Source of the DNA: Euwallacea fornicatus
Taxonomy: Eukaryota > Arthropoda > Insecta > Coleoptera > Curculionidae
DNA length: 64,000 nt
Direction of reading: 5' to 3'
Assembly: GCF_040115645.1 (NCBI RefSeq)
Contig: NC_089549.1
Location: 5,022,001-5,086,000, forward strand
Positions 34,801-46,903 of this stretch are shown here, piece by piece. Positions within the stretch are counted from its first letter, which is position 1, and each line of letters opens with the position of its first letter. The position numbers were made by a program, and so were the translations under genes. The notes under the pieces are model-generated. The model did not search any database. It was not told the DNA's origin and worked only from the letters and a program-made list of their open reading frames with translations.

Positions 34801-37800
34801 TTGAAAACCGAGTCAATTTTTGTAATTGGGCAAGGCAGCAATTAAATCAACGTTTTGTTTCCGGACGAATCCGCATTCACAAACCATCGTGCAGTGAATC
34901 GCCATAATCTGTATTTTTGTAGTGCTGTAAACCCACACGGGCATAGAGAAGTTGAACATCAAAGACCATGGTCAGTGAATGTATGGTGAGGTATTATTGG
35001 GGAATATTTAATGAGACCTTTCTTCATTGAAGGAAACTGAAGTGAAAAAAATATACCGCAATATCTTGCGTAATAATCTTCCGGAATTGTCAGAACCGTT
35101 CCAGCGATTAGACGGGTGATGTGATGTTAGCATGACGACTGTCCAGCCCATTTTTCTAGAATGCCTCGTAAGGTTCTGGATGAAATGTATCCAAATCGAT
35201 GGATTGGACGGGGCGGTCCTGTGAACTGGCCTCCTAGGTCGCCTGATCTGACCTTACCAGTTTTTTTAAAGGACAAAGTTTACGCACGAGTACCAACAAT
35301 TGCAGACGACATGAAAAAGAGAATTGAAAATGCGTTTCAGTTGATAAACAGGGTGATGTTGCGTAAACAACTCTTTTCGAATAAGGATTGAGACGTGTTT
35401 GAATCAGGAAGGACGTTCATTTAAACATTTTACTTCAATAGATTTCTCAAATCAGAATTTAACTTAATTTGTCGAATTAAAAAAAAATCATATAATTTTT
35501 TTTTTTTTTTTTTTGATTAGATAGAAGGAATGTTATGAATTTTAAATAGAATGCGCATTGCAACTTTTCTAGAAAAAAAAATTCTATAATTTGGACTATC
35601 TTGAAAATTTTACAAAAATCAAGGATAACTCCTCAGGAAAACGTCTAATAAAAAATTGTTAAAATACAAGATATTCGTTTTTTGAAGGTCTACAAGGATA
35701 TGTAAAAAAAATACAGGGTTGCCATTTGAAAAAAAAAGGAGCCTTTGAAATGACCTTAAAATTACGTTTTGGCTAAAAGTCACTATCTTCACGACATCTC
35801 CCCGTTTTTACCGGACAATATTCATTTGAAACTTTTTTCCATACAACGTATCGTTTTTGAGTAATCTTCAATCGCAACTTGAAATGGTACTCCGTGCATA
35901 TTAATAAACTCGCTTGAAAAAAATCTAATATCAGATAATGCCCTGTAATGGGGCGAATCGCGAACAAATCTATTACCAGTAAAAAAACATTAAATTTCAC
36001 TTACCTCCAATCACCATCGTGATAATGGCCGAACGCCTGAAGAAATATAATTATAAAGGCCATCAGCGGCTTGACCAAGCAAAACTGCAGTGTGGCCTGC
36101 TTGCAAAACCTCAAAAACCCAATGGTGTAGGTTTTGCCTTGCAGACAGCAAGTGCCGTACATGCAACTGGACCTAATAGGCTTGCCTCTGATTTCGGACA
36201 TTATGTTGCCCTCGCCTCCGAGGTACTCGTAGCATAAGGACAAGAAGTTGTAGATTACAAAGGCTGAAATGTAACATGTCGCTTGATCGTGTCCCAGCTG
36301 ATATTAGCTGGATTCAGAAACAAGACTTTTTGGGCCTTAATTATTCTAAAAACTGACGACCACGTGATTAGTCATGATGTCTTTCGCGTTTTGTCACGAT
36401 GTTGGAATTGCGCGAGGCCCCCTCCCAAACCCAGCTGTTGTCAATTTTCACTGGACCCCTTCTGTTTCGAGACATTTATTTAAAATGCTGGCTCCCGAGT
36501 CGCCCCAATTCGGGTCGTGTACGGGCATGGAATCAAAACGAAATAAAACTGCTCGTACAGATCTATCCAGTGAACATTCCCAAGCACATCTAGTGTTTAT
36601 TGATACCTTCGTAACAGTCTCTAACTGTGAAGAAGTATACATAGTAGCTCTCAGCATTGAAGAAAAGCAAACTGATCCAGGAGTAAGTTGCATATATTGG
36701 GACTATGAAGAGAATACGGACGATCCATCGCTGCTCGGCGGGGTTGGTGTACCATCGCAGGTGGTGATAAATCTGTGCGTAAATTAGTCACTTATTTCAA
36801 GAAAAAACGTGACGCTCCCACTTCATGCTTTTGAAAATTGACGGAGATTTCAAAAAAGCACTCAATGTCTCACTCGACATCTCAGTAACCGTCGGAGCAT
36901 CACTTCATAGGTTGCAAAGTTTCTCAAACATTTAGCTCGGGATGACACAACAACTAATTAAGCAACTAATTGTAATTCATTATAATTATATGTTTTAGGG
37001 CATGTACGTTGTTGGATGAGAGGCGTACGTACGTGCCACTTTAAGCCTGGTTCTCCAACCTCCCGGAAACTTTACCGGGAAGATAGTTTCCATAGAAACG
37101 CTAGAATTAAAGTTGAGTATCGGTCAACTTCTCCATTTCTGTGGAAATTATCCTAATGGCAGTTTCACCAGGAGTTCCACTAACTGCGCCCTAATCTGTC
37201 GATACCTCAAATTTATTCAAGTTTGGTGCGTAAATGCGTATTCTTTATCTTCACGAAGTATTTGAGAACAGTTCTACACTAATATTGATCAGCTATGCAA
37301 GAAAGTAATACATTAGAAACGGGTGCGTTCGAAGATGTACTATTACGTCCCGGATAAGGTTGATTTCCTAACTGTTTACGGTGTTTACCTGTTATAGTGC
37401 ACCAGCGTAACATAACGCGGCGTAATCGATATTAGTTGTATAGGGGCATAACTGATAATTGCAATGTGAAAGCTCTTGCCCTAGCTATTGCCGCTTGATC
37501 GAATTTTGCTGTGTAATAATGCGTTAAATACATGAAAATCTTCATAGTTATTTAACACAAAGATTCCTTTACGTGCTCGTCCTTATTTGTATCTGCTCTA
37601 ATCCTCTCAGAAACAAGAATGATCTTCCGAAAATCAGATATAACTGTAGAAATCAGCTGTGACGCGTTGGCATGAGAAGAACACGTTTATAGATTAGATA
37701 ACAGATTTGAAAAGTAACCATAAGGAGAACTTGGTCCTGAGTCATCTGAAATGAGCGCAAACAATAAACTAAAGGTAAATAACGAACAACTTTCCTTTTC

Positions 37801-40040
37801 ATTCAGGAGATTAGGTACTTTGGATAATTACGTGAATAAAATGGCATTTGCAAGGCCGCTTCATGGGGAAATATTAAATTATATCGCGTAGATGATACCA
37901 GAATTGGTTCCCAGAACGAAATACTGCGAGCAAACGAGTTTATTGAATTTAAATTGCAATTTTAATCTAGAACCGATTTTTTGTTCTCATCACGGGACAT
38001 TAAAGAGCAACGCGCGGAAACCGTAGAAAAAACCTGGAAGTCCCGATAATCCTCGAAAAGCTCCAAAAATATCTAATCTGGGTTAAGAGAACATTAACAA
38101 CTTTATATTCAATGCACAAGACCTTCAAATCTCGCATATATATTCAGAAATCGAGCAGGCATCACTTGGTGGTCTAACCATATGTACAGGGTGTCCCACA
38201 TTGCTGTTTTTTTTCCAAGGTCGCTTAAAAATATCCTAATTGATCAAACAGTGCTGCAATTCCGCTTTAATTCCCTAGTGAATTTGAGTGAGAAAAAACA
38301 GAATGACAGTACCCAATGCCTTAGTACTTAGGCGCCAAACGCCTATGTACTCGTTCATTCACGTTAAAACGGTAGAATGCTGATTTCGTCACAGCATAAC
38401 TCTAGGTGAAGGTCTCCATTCAATCGCGTTGGCATATCTAGCAGTTCGCGAGATCCCGAATATTGAGAACCGAATTTGGGACATGTAATGGAACGGCGCG
38501 TTAAATTTCGCCTTATACATTTTACTCATACAAAACATTAAAGATCAAAAATAAAATTCAAAATAGGGCAATAAACGGTCAAAATTCAAATAATCCGCAG
38601 TGTAGCATTCCGAGGCAGATCTTCGCAACATTCTCTACTGCTGCAACAAAGACTTGTGCTCAACCTTGAACCGAATGTGGCTGCCGAAAGGTGAAATATG
38701 TGCTCTGAGCTTAAAAAAAAAAAAACGTGGGCAATTTGTTACACAAACTTCTTATATTACACTCGCATAAGCGTGAAATCCAAACTGCCCCTGAAGGCAT
38801 GGAATCAGCGAGTCAATGTCACATGGAAACTTTAACTAAAGATGTTAACTGTCTTATTATTCTGGGCTAGACGTATCGGTCTCGTCCTAATTATAGCAAA
38901 TTGTCCATTCTGGAAATGGATTTACTGATATTTAAAATTTTTCCCAAACCAATATTCTAATTACATGGATTTCCATATTAAAACCTAAAATCTGCATAAT
39001 TATTCAGTCTGAATTTGATACAATGATCACCAAAAGTTATTATTTTTCTAGAAACCACGAAACATCTAAAACCATTGCCCAAGGTAATTAGATCTAACAG
39101 AAAATATCTCCAAGATAGCATCAATCATACCTTGATTTATTAACCCCCGCACTGACCTTACGACGACCTCAGTAATACCAAGAAATCTAATATCCTCAAC
39201 ACCCTGTGCAAACGGAATTAAATAAAACTACTGCGATTTTTTTATCTGATACAAACCATTGCAAAGTACTTCCCCATGCGCATATTTGCGAGAATTTACA
39301 ACTTTGCCACCTCGCAAGGTACCAGTTTGGTGCTTCTAGAGAACGACTAGCGAATTCTTGACCTTTCTATAGTGAAAATAGTCGGATTGCGTGTACAACA
39401 AAAATAACAAGCGAAAACAGCTAATCCACGCCACTTTTACGGACCATTGACCGCTTAGCACTGCGAAGAATACTTTGCCCAGGTACCGCAATAAGAATTG
39501 ATCCTCCAAAAATGAATAGTACTCAACCTTTTATATACCAATAACCTTACTCCAAAGAGAAACTAGTTTCTTCAATGACGCAAATTTTTCCACCGGAAAT
39601 AATGGCATTTATTATACACTCATCCAAAAATATGCTAATTCTAGTCGAGATTTATGATTATGAGACATTATTTTAATAAGAATTTTTTTTAATTTTTCGT
39701 TGAAAAAAAAAGCGGCAGCACCACCTTTTCCAGGCGAAAAAAGTTGTCACGTAAATGAAGTTTAAAAAAAAGAGGAAAACTTTAACATAAGTGTGTGCGC
39801 TAGGCTTTTTTACATTGTGATCCTTACCTGAGAACACGTCAGAAACAAGGAGATTGCGACAAAGAGACCCGCAGTGCCCTGCGCGAGTTTGGTTTGTAAG
39901 AAAATGGGTTCTGAAGGTCCGGATTGCACGTTGTCACCAGAAACTACGAGAGGCTTAATCGCCGAACTGACGGTTCCTACGAAAGCTTCTGCAATGCTTG
40001 CTTCTGTGCTTCCAGGTGAGGTTGCAGAATCTGATGTCAT
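28808..40040 (-). CDS. TMEM184: TMEM184-family (Ost-alpha fold) membrane protein
   Basis: Coding exons in transcript order: 39828-40040, 36607-36772, 36005-36263, 32761-32930, 32461-32702, 31834-31918, 28808-29010. They sum to 1,338 nt with every split codon closing in frame, giving 445 residues, close to vertebrate TMEM184A/B. Family hallmarks run in order: IFLQTKLAQGTAGLF (helix 1), HHLRWYTNPAEQRWIVR, LCYEYLGGEGNIMSEIRG, SSCMYGTC, GFLRFCKQATLQF, IIYNISISLALYGLFLFYF, FCTVKSVIFLSFWQ, TMNPKDIMTDAIHNFHPQY, and a C-terminal LLSSDEEN. The family belongs to the organic-solute-transporter-alpha superfamily: seven helices, endosomal or plasma membrane, exact role not settled. The N-terminus (about 45 residues) is Ser/Thr/Ala-rich. 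The ATG follows an acceptor at 40050, so an upstream leader exon must exist. One intron is only 58 bp; another holds a 2.1-kb transposon. A 6-nt microexon at 31005-31010 may add two residues. Confidence 0.95.
29620..30026. mobile_element. foldback MITE, copy B
   Basis: Related to the element at 23797-24222. The left arm has GTATCAACAGCTCAAGTCGA and AACGAAGTGGGTGGAGTCAG. The right arm has the inverse GACTCCGCCCA and CCCACTTCGTGG, ending TTAAACAGGTAATACC. It lies in the last large intron of TMEM184. Its short plus-strand open frame also appears in copy A's arms in broken form and is not a gene. Confidence 0.75.
31005..31010 (-). other. candidate 6-nt microexon of TMEM184
   Basis: On the minus strand the sequence reads TCCTCTTGCAG|ATACAG|GTAATG, a good acceptor, six bases, then a good donor. 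Exon 31834-31918 ends in phase 1 and exon 28808-29010 begins in phase 1. Inclusion therefore keeps the frame and inserts Asp-Thr. It could equally be chance. Confidence 0.3.
33803..35899 (+). mobile_element. long-TIR DNA transposon with broken DDE transposase in a TMEM184 intron
   Basis: Inverted arms of about 330 bp each. The motif TGCGATTGAAGATTACTCAA near the left end is mirrored at the right end, and TTTTAACAATTTTTTATTAG recurs inverted near the inner ends. The plus-strand transposase starts at 34375 (MDRYTLNGKLKMIFIYGKAG, a DUF4817-like N-terminal helix region). Its catalytic end lies at 35161-35391 (NRWIGRGGPVNWPPRSPDL). Several frame breaks lie between, so it is not functional as read. 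It sits wholly inside the TMEM184 intron 32931-36004, in the opposite orientation to the gene. Confidence 0.85.
36773..39827. other. first coding intron of TMEM184
   Basis: About 3 kb with no recognisable exon on either strand. A transposon-like terminus TACAGGGTGTCCCACATTGC lies near 38184 and a possible opposite-sense CACCCTGT near 39199, but no convincing paired arms were followed. The rest shows nothing I can name. Confidence 0.4.
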
Positions 40041-40049
40041 TGTCTCTAT

Positions 40050-41691
40050 CTGAAAAATAAAGAATGTGTGCTTGAATATGAGGTTTCTGAAGTGACGATC
40101 TTCTATGCAATATGTCTTGAATCAGCCTCATCTCGCCTGACCTTGCCTTCCAAAACACTTAATAAACAGAACCAAGTCTAAATTATTGTACTAACATGAA
40201 TATCAAGCTGTGAATCATCTACTCAACACCAACATAATACTAACACAGATTCACAATTACCAGACCAACACTGCTGTGAAAACTTTTGAATGCAATGTTT
40301 TCAAATTGGCCTTTAATTACCTGACTTGAAGAGTCAATTGAGTTGGCTCTGTTTCTTCGAAAAGAGGAAAGTTGTCAGGGTGCACACAAAGCTAAGAATT
40401 ATTTACTCTGTCCTCTAAGCTACCAATTTTGAAGGTTTAAAATTAAAAACACAAGTTGAGACGGACATGATATTTTAGTTGATATGTAATTTTGTTTAAA
40501 TATTTTACATCTTTGAGTTAAGTGGATTAGGAATACTCAAGCTGAAACTGCAAATTATTATGGTACTAAATGTAGTCAAAGTATAAGTGCAGTCTCATAG
40601 TACTCTGGAAGATACATATTCAGATTAGTTTCCGTGAGTAGGCTTTGACTAATTGAACAGTAGCTGGAGAGTACATATAGATTAGTTTCTGATTAATCAC
40701 AGTCTATTCCTTCCTTTCCAGTGTTTTGTCTTGATTCCTACTTTTTAGTCTTTAAGGTCAAGGCAAAGAAAGGAATACAAATTCAGGTATACAGTAATCA
40801 TTTGTGTTTAGACATAATGTCCTTTTTAAATATCGACTGTTCCATGACATATGGATGTTGTCTGCAACTTACCTACAGTTAAGTTCAATGTTGATTTTTG
40901 GGCAGGGAGAATAATTCCACTTTGCACTAGCAGTTGACTAAAAGTTTAAGGTCTTCAAAGGAAGCAATTGAATTGAAACTCGATAGAACCACATAGTTTT
41001 TTAACACAAACAACCATCAATATCCGTTTAACTACACAATTTACAACACAAACAGGATCCCAAATCCTTCTGATTTTTAATTTTAGGAATTCGATAGTAT
41101 ACTGAAAATAAGTTACGGCGCAAAATCCAAATAAATTATCCCGTTTATGTTGAAACAAAAGGGCTGTCATCTGTCAATGTTTGACAGATGTCACGACAGA
41201 ACACACCATACTCATCTATGTTAAGTAACCTGGTACATAGGGACGTCGTTCGGCATGCTAATCACTGAGAAGAATTACAATAATCTTTTTCCATTCTAAG
41301 TTCTACAGACCAGTTGTCACAGAATTTTACGAGGTTTTGGGCCTTGAAGAATGTGAAGAACTAAAGGTGTTCATAGACGGTTTGGCACTGAAGACCAATT
41401 CAACAGGAATATTTCGGATTTCGAACGGATTCTTCCCAAGGTCAGTTCGGTAAACGCTCTGATAAAGACAAATCCTGAACCTTGACCACTTGTCATTGTC
41501 AATCTGACGGTTCACGGTGACACAATCAATTCTGTTTTGACATTTATTATGTCTTTTGTAAATAAAAATAAAAAACATCTTTATGTACAGGGAGTTTACG
41601 TCGTAATTAAAGTAATTCGGCACTAGGAAATACGGATAACGCCTTAGTAGTCCCCTTCTGTGGTCTTTTTTGCCCATAAGTCGCTTATACG
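40050..41691. promoter_or_regulatory. divergent promoter region of TMEM184 (-) and PIP4P (+)
   Basis: The two start codons are 1,651 bp apart on opposite strands. A CAG at 40052-40050 (minus strand) is a splice acceptor for a TMEM184 leader exon, so that promoter lies to its right. A minus-strand TCAGTG near 41268 is an initiator-like candidate. A perfect inverted repeat lies at 41168-41190. No TATA box was convincing; both are probably TATA-less housekeeping promoters. Confidence 0.5.
41168..41190. promoter_or_regulatory. perfect 10-bp inverted repeat (CATCTGTCAA)
   Basis: CATCTGTCAA, three bases, then TTGACAGATG, within the divergent promoter region. It contains TGACAG, the core bound by TALE homeodomain proteins such as Homothorax/TGIF. 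Binding is inference only. Confidence 0.5.
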
Positions 41692-42975
41692 ATGGGTGAA
41701 AATGAAAGACAGCCCCTTTTGGCCCAAGAGAACAACACTTCTTACAAGAGGACTATATCAGGTAAGTTCTTAAAGGGATTACTATTGCAATTCGTTTAAA
41801 ATCCTTAGGGGAACTGACTCATTATGTAGTAATCATAAATAGTTTTTATCTTTTCTTTATTAAGAAGATTCCAGCACACATTTCAGTACAGTATTTTATT
41901 ACATGTTATTAACATCTTTGGCACTTAAGGTAAATTTATTATTATTTAACTCCCTAAATAACCTTTACTGTAAACTACCTTCCAAGTACTTAACTTACTA
42001 AACTAAGTACTAGAGGTGAATTTGCCCACCCTAAGTTATACCAACCGTTTACATCACATATTCATGCAATATTATTATTTCTCGATTATGTATTGCAGGA
42101 GGACAAGCTACAGTCAGTCCCATCGGGCCCGATGAATTGCCTCCACCATTCTATCAAGCACCCGAAGGGGGTGTTCCTATGGTCACTTGTCGTGTTTGCC
42201 AATCCATGATTGACATTTCAGGGAAAAGGGAACAGCATGTTGTCAAGTGTGCTCATTGCAATGAGGCAACAGTAAGTCATCTCACATTCAATTTCAGTCA
42301 ATTGAAACATATGTACATTGTGTAATACTCTTTATTGTTATAATTATTTCAGCCAATCCGGAATGCCCCACCAGGAAAAAAGTATGTTCGATGTCCATGC
42401 AACTGCTTGTTAATTTGCAAGAATTCATCACAGAGGATCGCCTGTCCGCGACCGAACTGTAAGAGGATTATCAATTTGGCGCCCAGTCCAGTGACCCCAC
42501 CCGTGCCTTCAATGCCTGGCATGTGCCGGGTAATATGTGGACATTGTCAGGATACGTTTCTGGTAATTTCATTCATAAAAGCTCCATATGTAGACTGATC
42601 TTGTCACAAGCTCTTTACTGTATTTTCATCTTTGTTCTTTGATAAGGGCTCATTCAGTCGACTATATCTACACATTGATTAATTTCTTATTAGTTCAACA
42701 CGCTGAACAATGCCTTGGCCCGTTGCCCGAATTGTCACAAAGTATCATCAGTGGGTCCCGACTACGCACGAGGTCGCGGCAACATTTTCTTCATTCTAGC
42801 AGTTATTTGTTTGACTCTAGGCGTCGGAGTAACTGCAGGTACGTATACCTACGCGAAGCAACACGGCGGCATCTACGTCGCTTACGTGGGAGCCTTCCTG
42901 CTGGCTACCATTTTCCTACTGCGTAGCATTTATTATTACTTCATGAAAGTAAGCATTATTGAGGGGCCAATGTAA
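41692..42975 (+). CDS. PIP4P: type 1/2 phosphatidylinositol-4,5-bisphosphate 4-phosphatase (TMEM55)
   Basis: Four exons: 41692-41761, 42099-42271, 42353-42562, 42694-42975, all phase-consistent. They total 735 nt and encode 244 residues, close to human PIP4P1/2. The family removes the 4-phosphate from PtdIns(4,5)P2 on late endosomes and lysosomes. Features in order: N-terminal acidic-dileucine-type segment ERQPLLAQE; paired CxxC metal-binding-like motifs (CRVCQ, CAHCN); PGKKYVRCPCNCLLICK; the CX5R phosphatase signature CKNSSQR followed by IACPRPNCKRIINLAP; further CGHC and CPNC pairs; then two C-terminal membrane helices (about residues 180-200 and 215-235) and the terminal KVSIIEGPM. The ATG at 41692 gives MGENERQPLL, the family's typical start. 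It is divergent from TMEM184. No clear nearby AATAAA was seen; the next one is about 970 bp downstream. Confidence 0.96.
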
Positions 42976-44420
42976 AGAACAAAGGATTTTATTGTAAATA
43001 ATTTAGTAAGCTTTATGGTATTAATGGACAGAGGGACAGTGAGGCTTTTAAGAGTTTTCACGTTTTTTTTTAACTAAGAGTCGTGATCTGAAGACGTTCA
43101 ACGAAGAACTTACGTGCATTGTTTCTTGCGGCTTTTTGACCGTAACACTATGTATTACTCATTCTGTTGGTAGATCTGGAATTTTGTAAGCACAGGAATA
43201 TTCATGGAAAAACTAGCTTTCTTTTAGCGAAGTGCGCGTTTATTATTGTTCGATTTAAAAGGCCACTTCTAAATTCGTCTAATAATAGGTGTTGATACGT
43301 ACTTCTACGTCAGACATTTGTTAAACTGGTCAAGCTTTGTAGATTGAACTACTAGTATCTTAAGTGCTTTAAGAATTAAGTCAAAGAGCTAATTCGCAAA
43401 AATTAGGAAAGAGTCGAACTGGTGGCCGCATATAGCAGCTAAACTTTACTAGTCCTTACAAATTTCTATAACGTTTTGTCGTACCGATCTCAAGGGTGGC
43501 GTTCCTTTACCAGGTAGCTTAATTACCAAAAAAATCAAGTGAAAACTCGTTTAAATTTCACGTTTCCTTATGAGAAATATCTGTTTCTTATTAGTGATAT
43601 TTTTTAAAATGTGTTTTGTATATTGGGTTGCATTAGGCGAGTTCCAGCATGGTGAAATAGATATTTTTAATGGTTAAATTTAAATTACGTACCTATTTGT
43701 TATTTATTGATTTAATTACTGTATGCGAAATACCAGTTCATCGTAGAGTTAGTGACACCGAACGAATGCGCTCCTATAAAATCAAACTATAAGACGATGT
43801 GTCTATATTGCGATACAGATATGAGAAGGTTGATTAAAGCAGGAAATTTGTTAGTAAAGCCGTATTCGAAGTCTGTATGGCCACGCGTGGTATTCTTACT
43901 TCTTAGATCCAAAATTTTTTGTCGAAAGAGTTTTGGTCTCCATTACCAAAATAAAAATGGATTTAAAATCATGGTAAAACTGTCATATTCTTCTATAATA
44001 ATATTTGATAAGTGCCCTTTAGAGTGGTTTGAAATGAATACTAAAATATCTAAAAACATTCCTTGTGAGAAAACATGTTGGCTCTTTTTTCGATTTAGTA
44101 TCTGTTAAAGTAAGTATTAATTTGAAACTGACTCCAGAGGGTTAGAAGCGTAATTTCTGCTAAGTAATATTGACTTAAATAACTGAAATCTATGCAGATA
44201 AGTTGTATACAATAACTAAAACAATTTAGCAACCTGTAGGTAGAATTGTAATAAGCTAGCCGGCGTTATAGGAATACATTTATTTTAGAAATGTATGGAA
44301 TCGTTTTCTTTCTTACACATACGCGCCATATCCAAAGTAAGGAGGGGGGGATGCGTGTGAATGTTGGTTTATCGTGCACACCGGAGGGGCTAAACGTGAT
44401 TTGGACAGCGGTCTTAACTG
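42976..44420. other. PIP4P 3' UTR and intergenic, nothing else recognised
   Basis: AT-rich sequence after the PIP4P stop. An AATAAA near 43950 could end a long 3' UTR. The open frame 43752-44108 has no recognisable domain and no coding bias; I treat it as chance. Confidence 0.4.
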
Positions 44421-44499
44421 TTGCCAGCAAAAAAAATAAAGCATTTTAGTTCACTTTTCTTCTAATTTTGGACATATCGAATTTTATGCCTGAAAACAA

Positions 44500-45240
44500 C
44501 GAATTCCGAATAGCAAATTGATTTTCTGTTATCATTTGAAGAAAACTGCTGCAGAACTGCATAGAATGTTGATCGAAGCTTACGGTGAATTTACTCTTCG
44601 TAAATTACAGTGCTTTGAATGGTTTAAAAAATTAAAAAGTAGTGATTTTGAATGTAGGAGCAAAATGAATGAAGTGAAAAATAAACGTGGAAAACCACCA
44701 AAAAAGTTTGAAGATAGAGAGTTGTAGACATTGTTTAATGGGGATGATTTTCAAACCAAAAACAACTCGCAGATCCAATTAAATGTGATACGAGAAGTCG
44801 TTTCTATACGTATGAAAGCCATGGAAAAATGAATTCGATATGAGCTGAAAGAAAAACAGGAGGAAAACTAAAAAACCATTTCTGAAACTCTGTTCGCCAG
44901 ATACAAAAGAGAGACATTTCTCCATCGAATTGTGACTGGCGATGAAAAATGGATACATTATTTTAAAAATTTTAAGCGTTAAAAATCATGGGTAACCATA
45001 GACAAACCCTCGACATCGAAGAAGAAGAATTACAAAAGTGTGTAATCTATTATTAGTCGTTCAAACCTGGCGAAACTATTATACTGAACGCTGTGGACAT
45101 TAAATGATTCATTTAAATCCAGATTTACGTGAAAAACGATCAGAACATCAAAAAAGGCAAGACAATGCGCCATAAGACAGCAAAAGTGGTCAAGGTAACG
45201 TCTGAGGCATTTATTTGGAAAATACACTGAAGTTCAAAAT
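44500..45240 (+). mobile_element. degenerate mariner transposase
   Basis: Three mariner blocks occur in order on the plus strand. The N-terminal helix-turn-helix reads TAAELHRMLIEAYGEFTLRK through KPPKKFEDREL. The first catalytic-Asp block is FLHRIVTGDEKWIHYF. The third piece matches the KPST and YQKRQDNAP regions. Stops and frame changes separate them. The terminal repeats were not identified. Dead copy. Confidence 0.75.
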
Positions 45241-45719
45241 TAACCAGATACTTAGATATTTTCAGGAAACTAACATTAAGAAAGTATTTACATTTTAACT
45301 AGTTGAAAGTTTAACAAAACTGAATATTGGGAAATTTAATTTTTTCATAATTTCAACTGAATAACCATAATGTATAAATAATACCTATTACGGTCTTAAA
45401 TTGACATCTTTGCAATGTCTAATTGTGATAAAAAAATGTTTGTGCTCCCGACAATAAACATAGTTGAAACAAAAAATATTCAACGAAACACATTGGTGTT
45501 CAAGGAAATCACGAATTTACTTAATTAGTTGATATCACTTAAAATAAACCGCTCCACAAAAGTTAGGGCTATTAGGATATTTTGGATATCGTTTAGAGCT
45601 AGCAACAAGATTGTTCTGGAATTTTTGCCAAAAAATAAGTAAAAAATTATTGTTGATAATATTTTTTAATTACTTTAAGAAAACAAAAAAAATAATTTTT
45701 GCAAGATCGAAAATAACAC

Positions 45720-46670
45720 AATAACTACGTTTGGAAAATTTAATATGTTGTATGGCCTTCCCTAATGTGTATAACTGTTTCACATCGTCTTGGCATATTG
45801 TCAATAAGATTGTTTATTTCGTCTTGTGGTAAATTTTCCCATAAGTGTGGAACAAGTTCTCGAAGTTGCGGCATTATTTGCGGACAGGATCATTGTCCTT
45901 TAACACTTCTTTGCAACATGTCCCCTGCATGTTCAACGGGGTTAAGGTCAGGCGATCTTGACAGAAGTGATAAATGTTCGATGCCTACATTTTCAATCGC
46001 TTTTATAAAAATTGCTGCACGGTGTGATGGGGGCATTCTCGTCCAAAAATCAGAAATTTTCTCCTATAGCAGCTTGAAAATTTGACTGAATGTTGTTGAT
46101 GATGTCCTCTTCATTGATTTGTGCATTCATGTTTTTTTCGCATATGTAGAACTAACTTTTCACACCATAGCCAATTCCGCCTGAGACCGTTATTAGGCCC
46201 ATCTTAACAGAATGCATTTCTTTTTGCGTAATTCAGGGTTTGTCCAGGCAGGAAACACGCAAACTATCACAGTAACGTCCAAATCAGGAGTTGTCTGTGA
46301 AAAACACAGAACGCCACCCTTCCGTCCAATTGATGTGTTTTTCTGTCCAATTTAGTCTTTCGAGTTTATTTTCTTGGGTAAGGAGAATTCTTCTTAAAAG
46401 GAGTCTCTAGACTGTTATTGCTTTAAGTCTCTTACGAATTGTTTCAATGGAAACTTGGACTACTGGCTAAATGTCTATATGTCGACAGAGCGCTGTCCCT
46501 TCGCGCAGAAACTAATAGGTCGGTCTTGCGCAGCAGTAGTTTTCTTCGGTCACCTGTACGCCGTCTATCTGCCATATTTCCAATTTGTTGAAACCTTGTT
46601 AACAGTCTGGATATTACGTTTTGAGAAACACGGAACAATTGGACAACATCTTGCTGTTTTGATCTAGCCT
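45720..46670 (-). mobile_element. Tc1-like transposase remnant
   Basis: The minus-strand N-terminal paired-like HTH reads FRVSQNVISRLLTRFQQIGN with a GDRRK linker (46444-46638). Downstream is the catalytic block SRSPDLNPVEHAGDMLQRSV (about 45890-45960), then WENLPQDEINNLIDNMPRRC. The order and spacing fit a Tc1 transposase, but frame breaks and in-frame stops make it non-functional. Termini are uncertain; the right border may lie near 46760. Confidence 0.75.
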
Positions 46671-46903
46671 GCAGCGTACCTAAGGCCCTGTTTTTCTCCT
46701 GAATTTACCTTTCTCCAGATCATTAAAAAAACCTTCCAATACCACTGTACCGTCCAGTAAAGTAAATGGAACCACCCATAGGGTATGGCATTCCATATCA
46801 ATGTTTTGATTATATTTGAAGAAAAAATATTAAATAATAATAAACTAAATTTTTTTATCCATATTATTTGTTATCGCTTTAAGAGTGAAACGAAATTAAT
46901 ATA

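Noticed and set aside
43752..44108. 118-residue open frame after PIP4P
   Set aside because: No domain, no splice context, AT-driven composition like the flanks.
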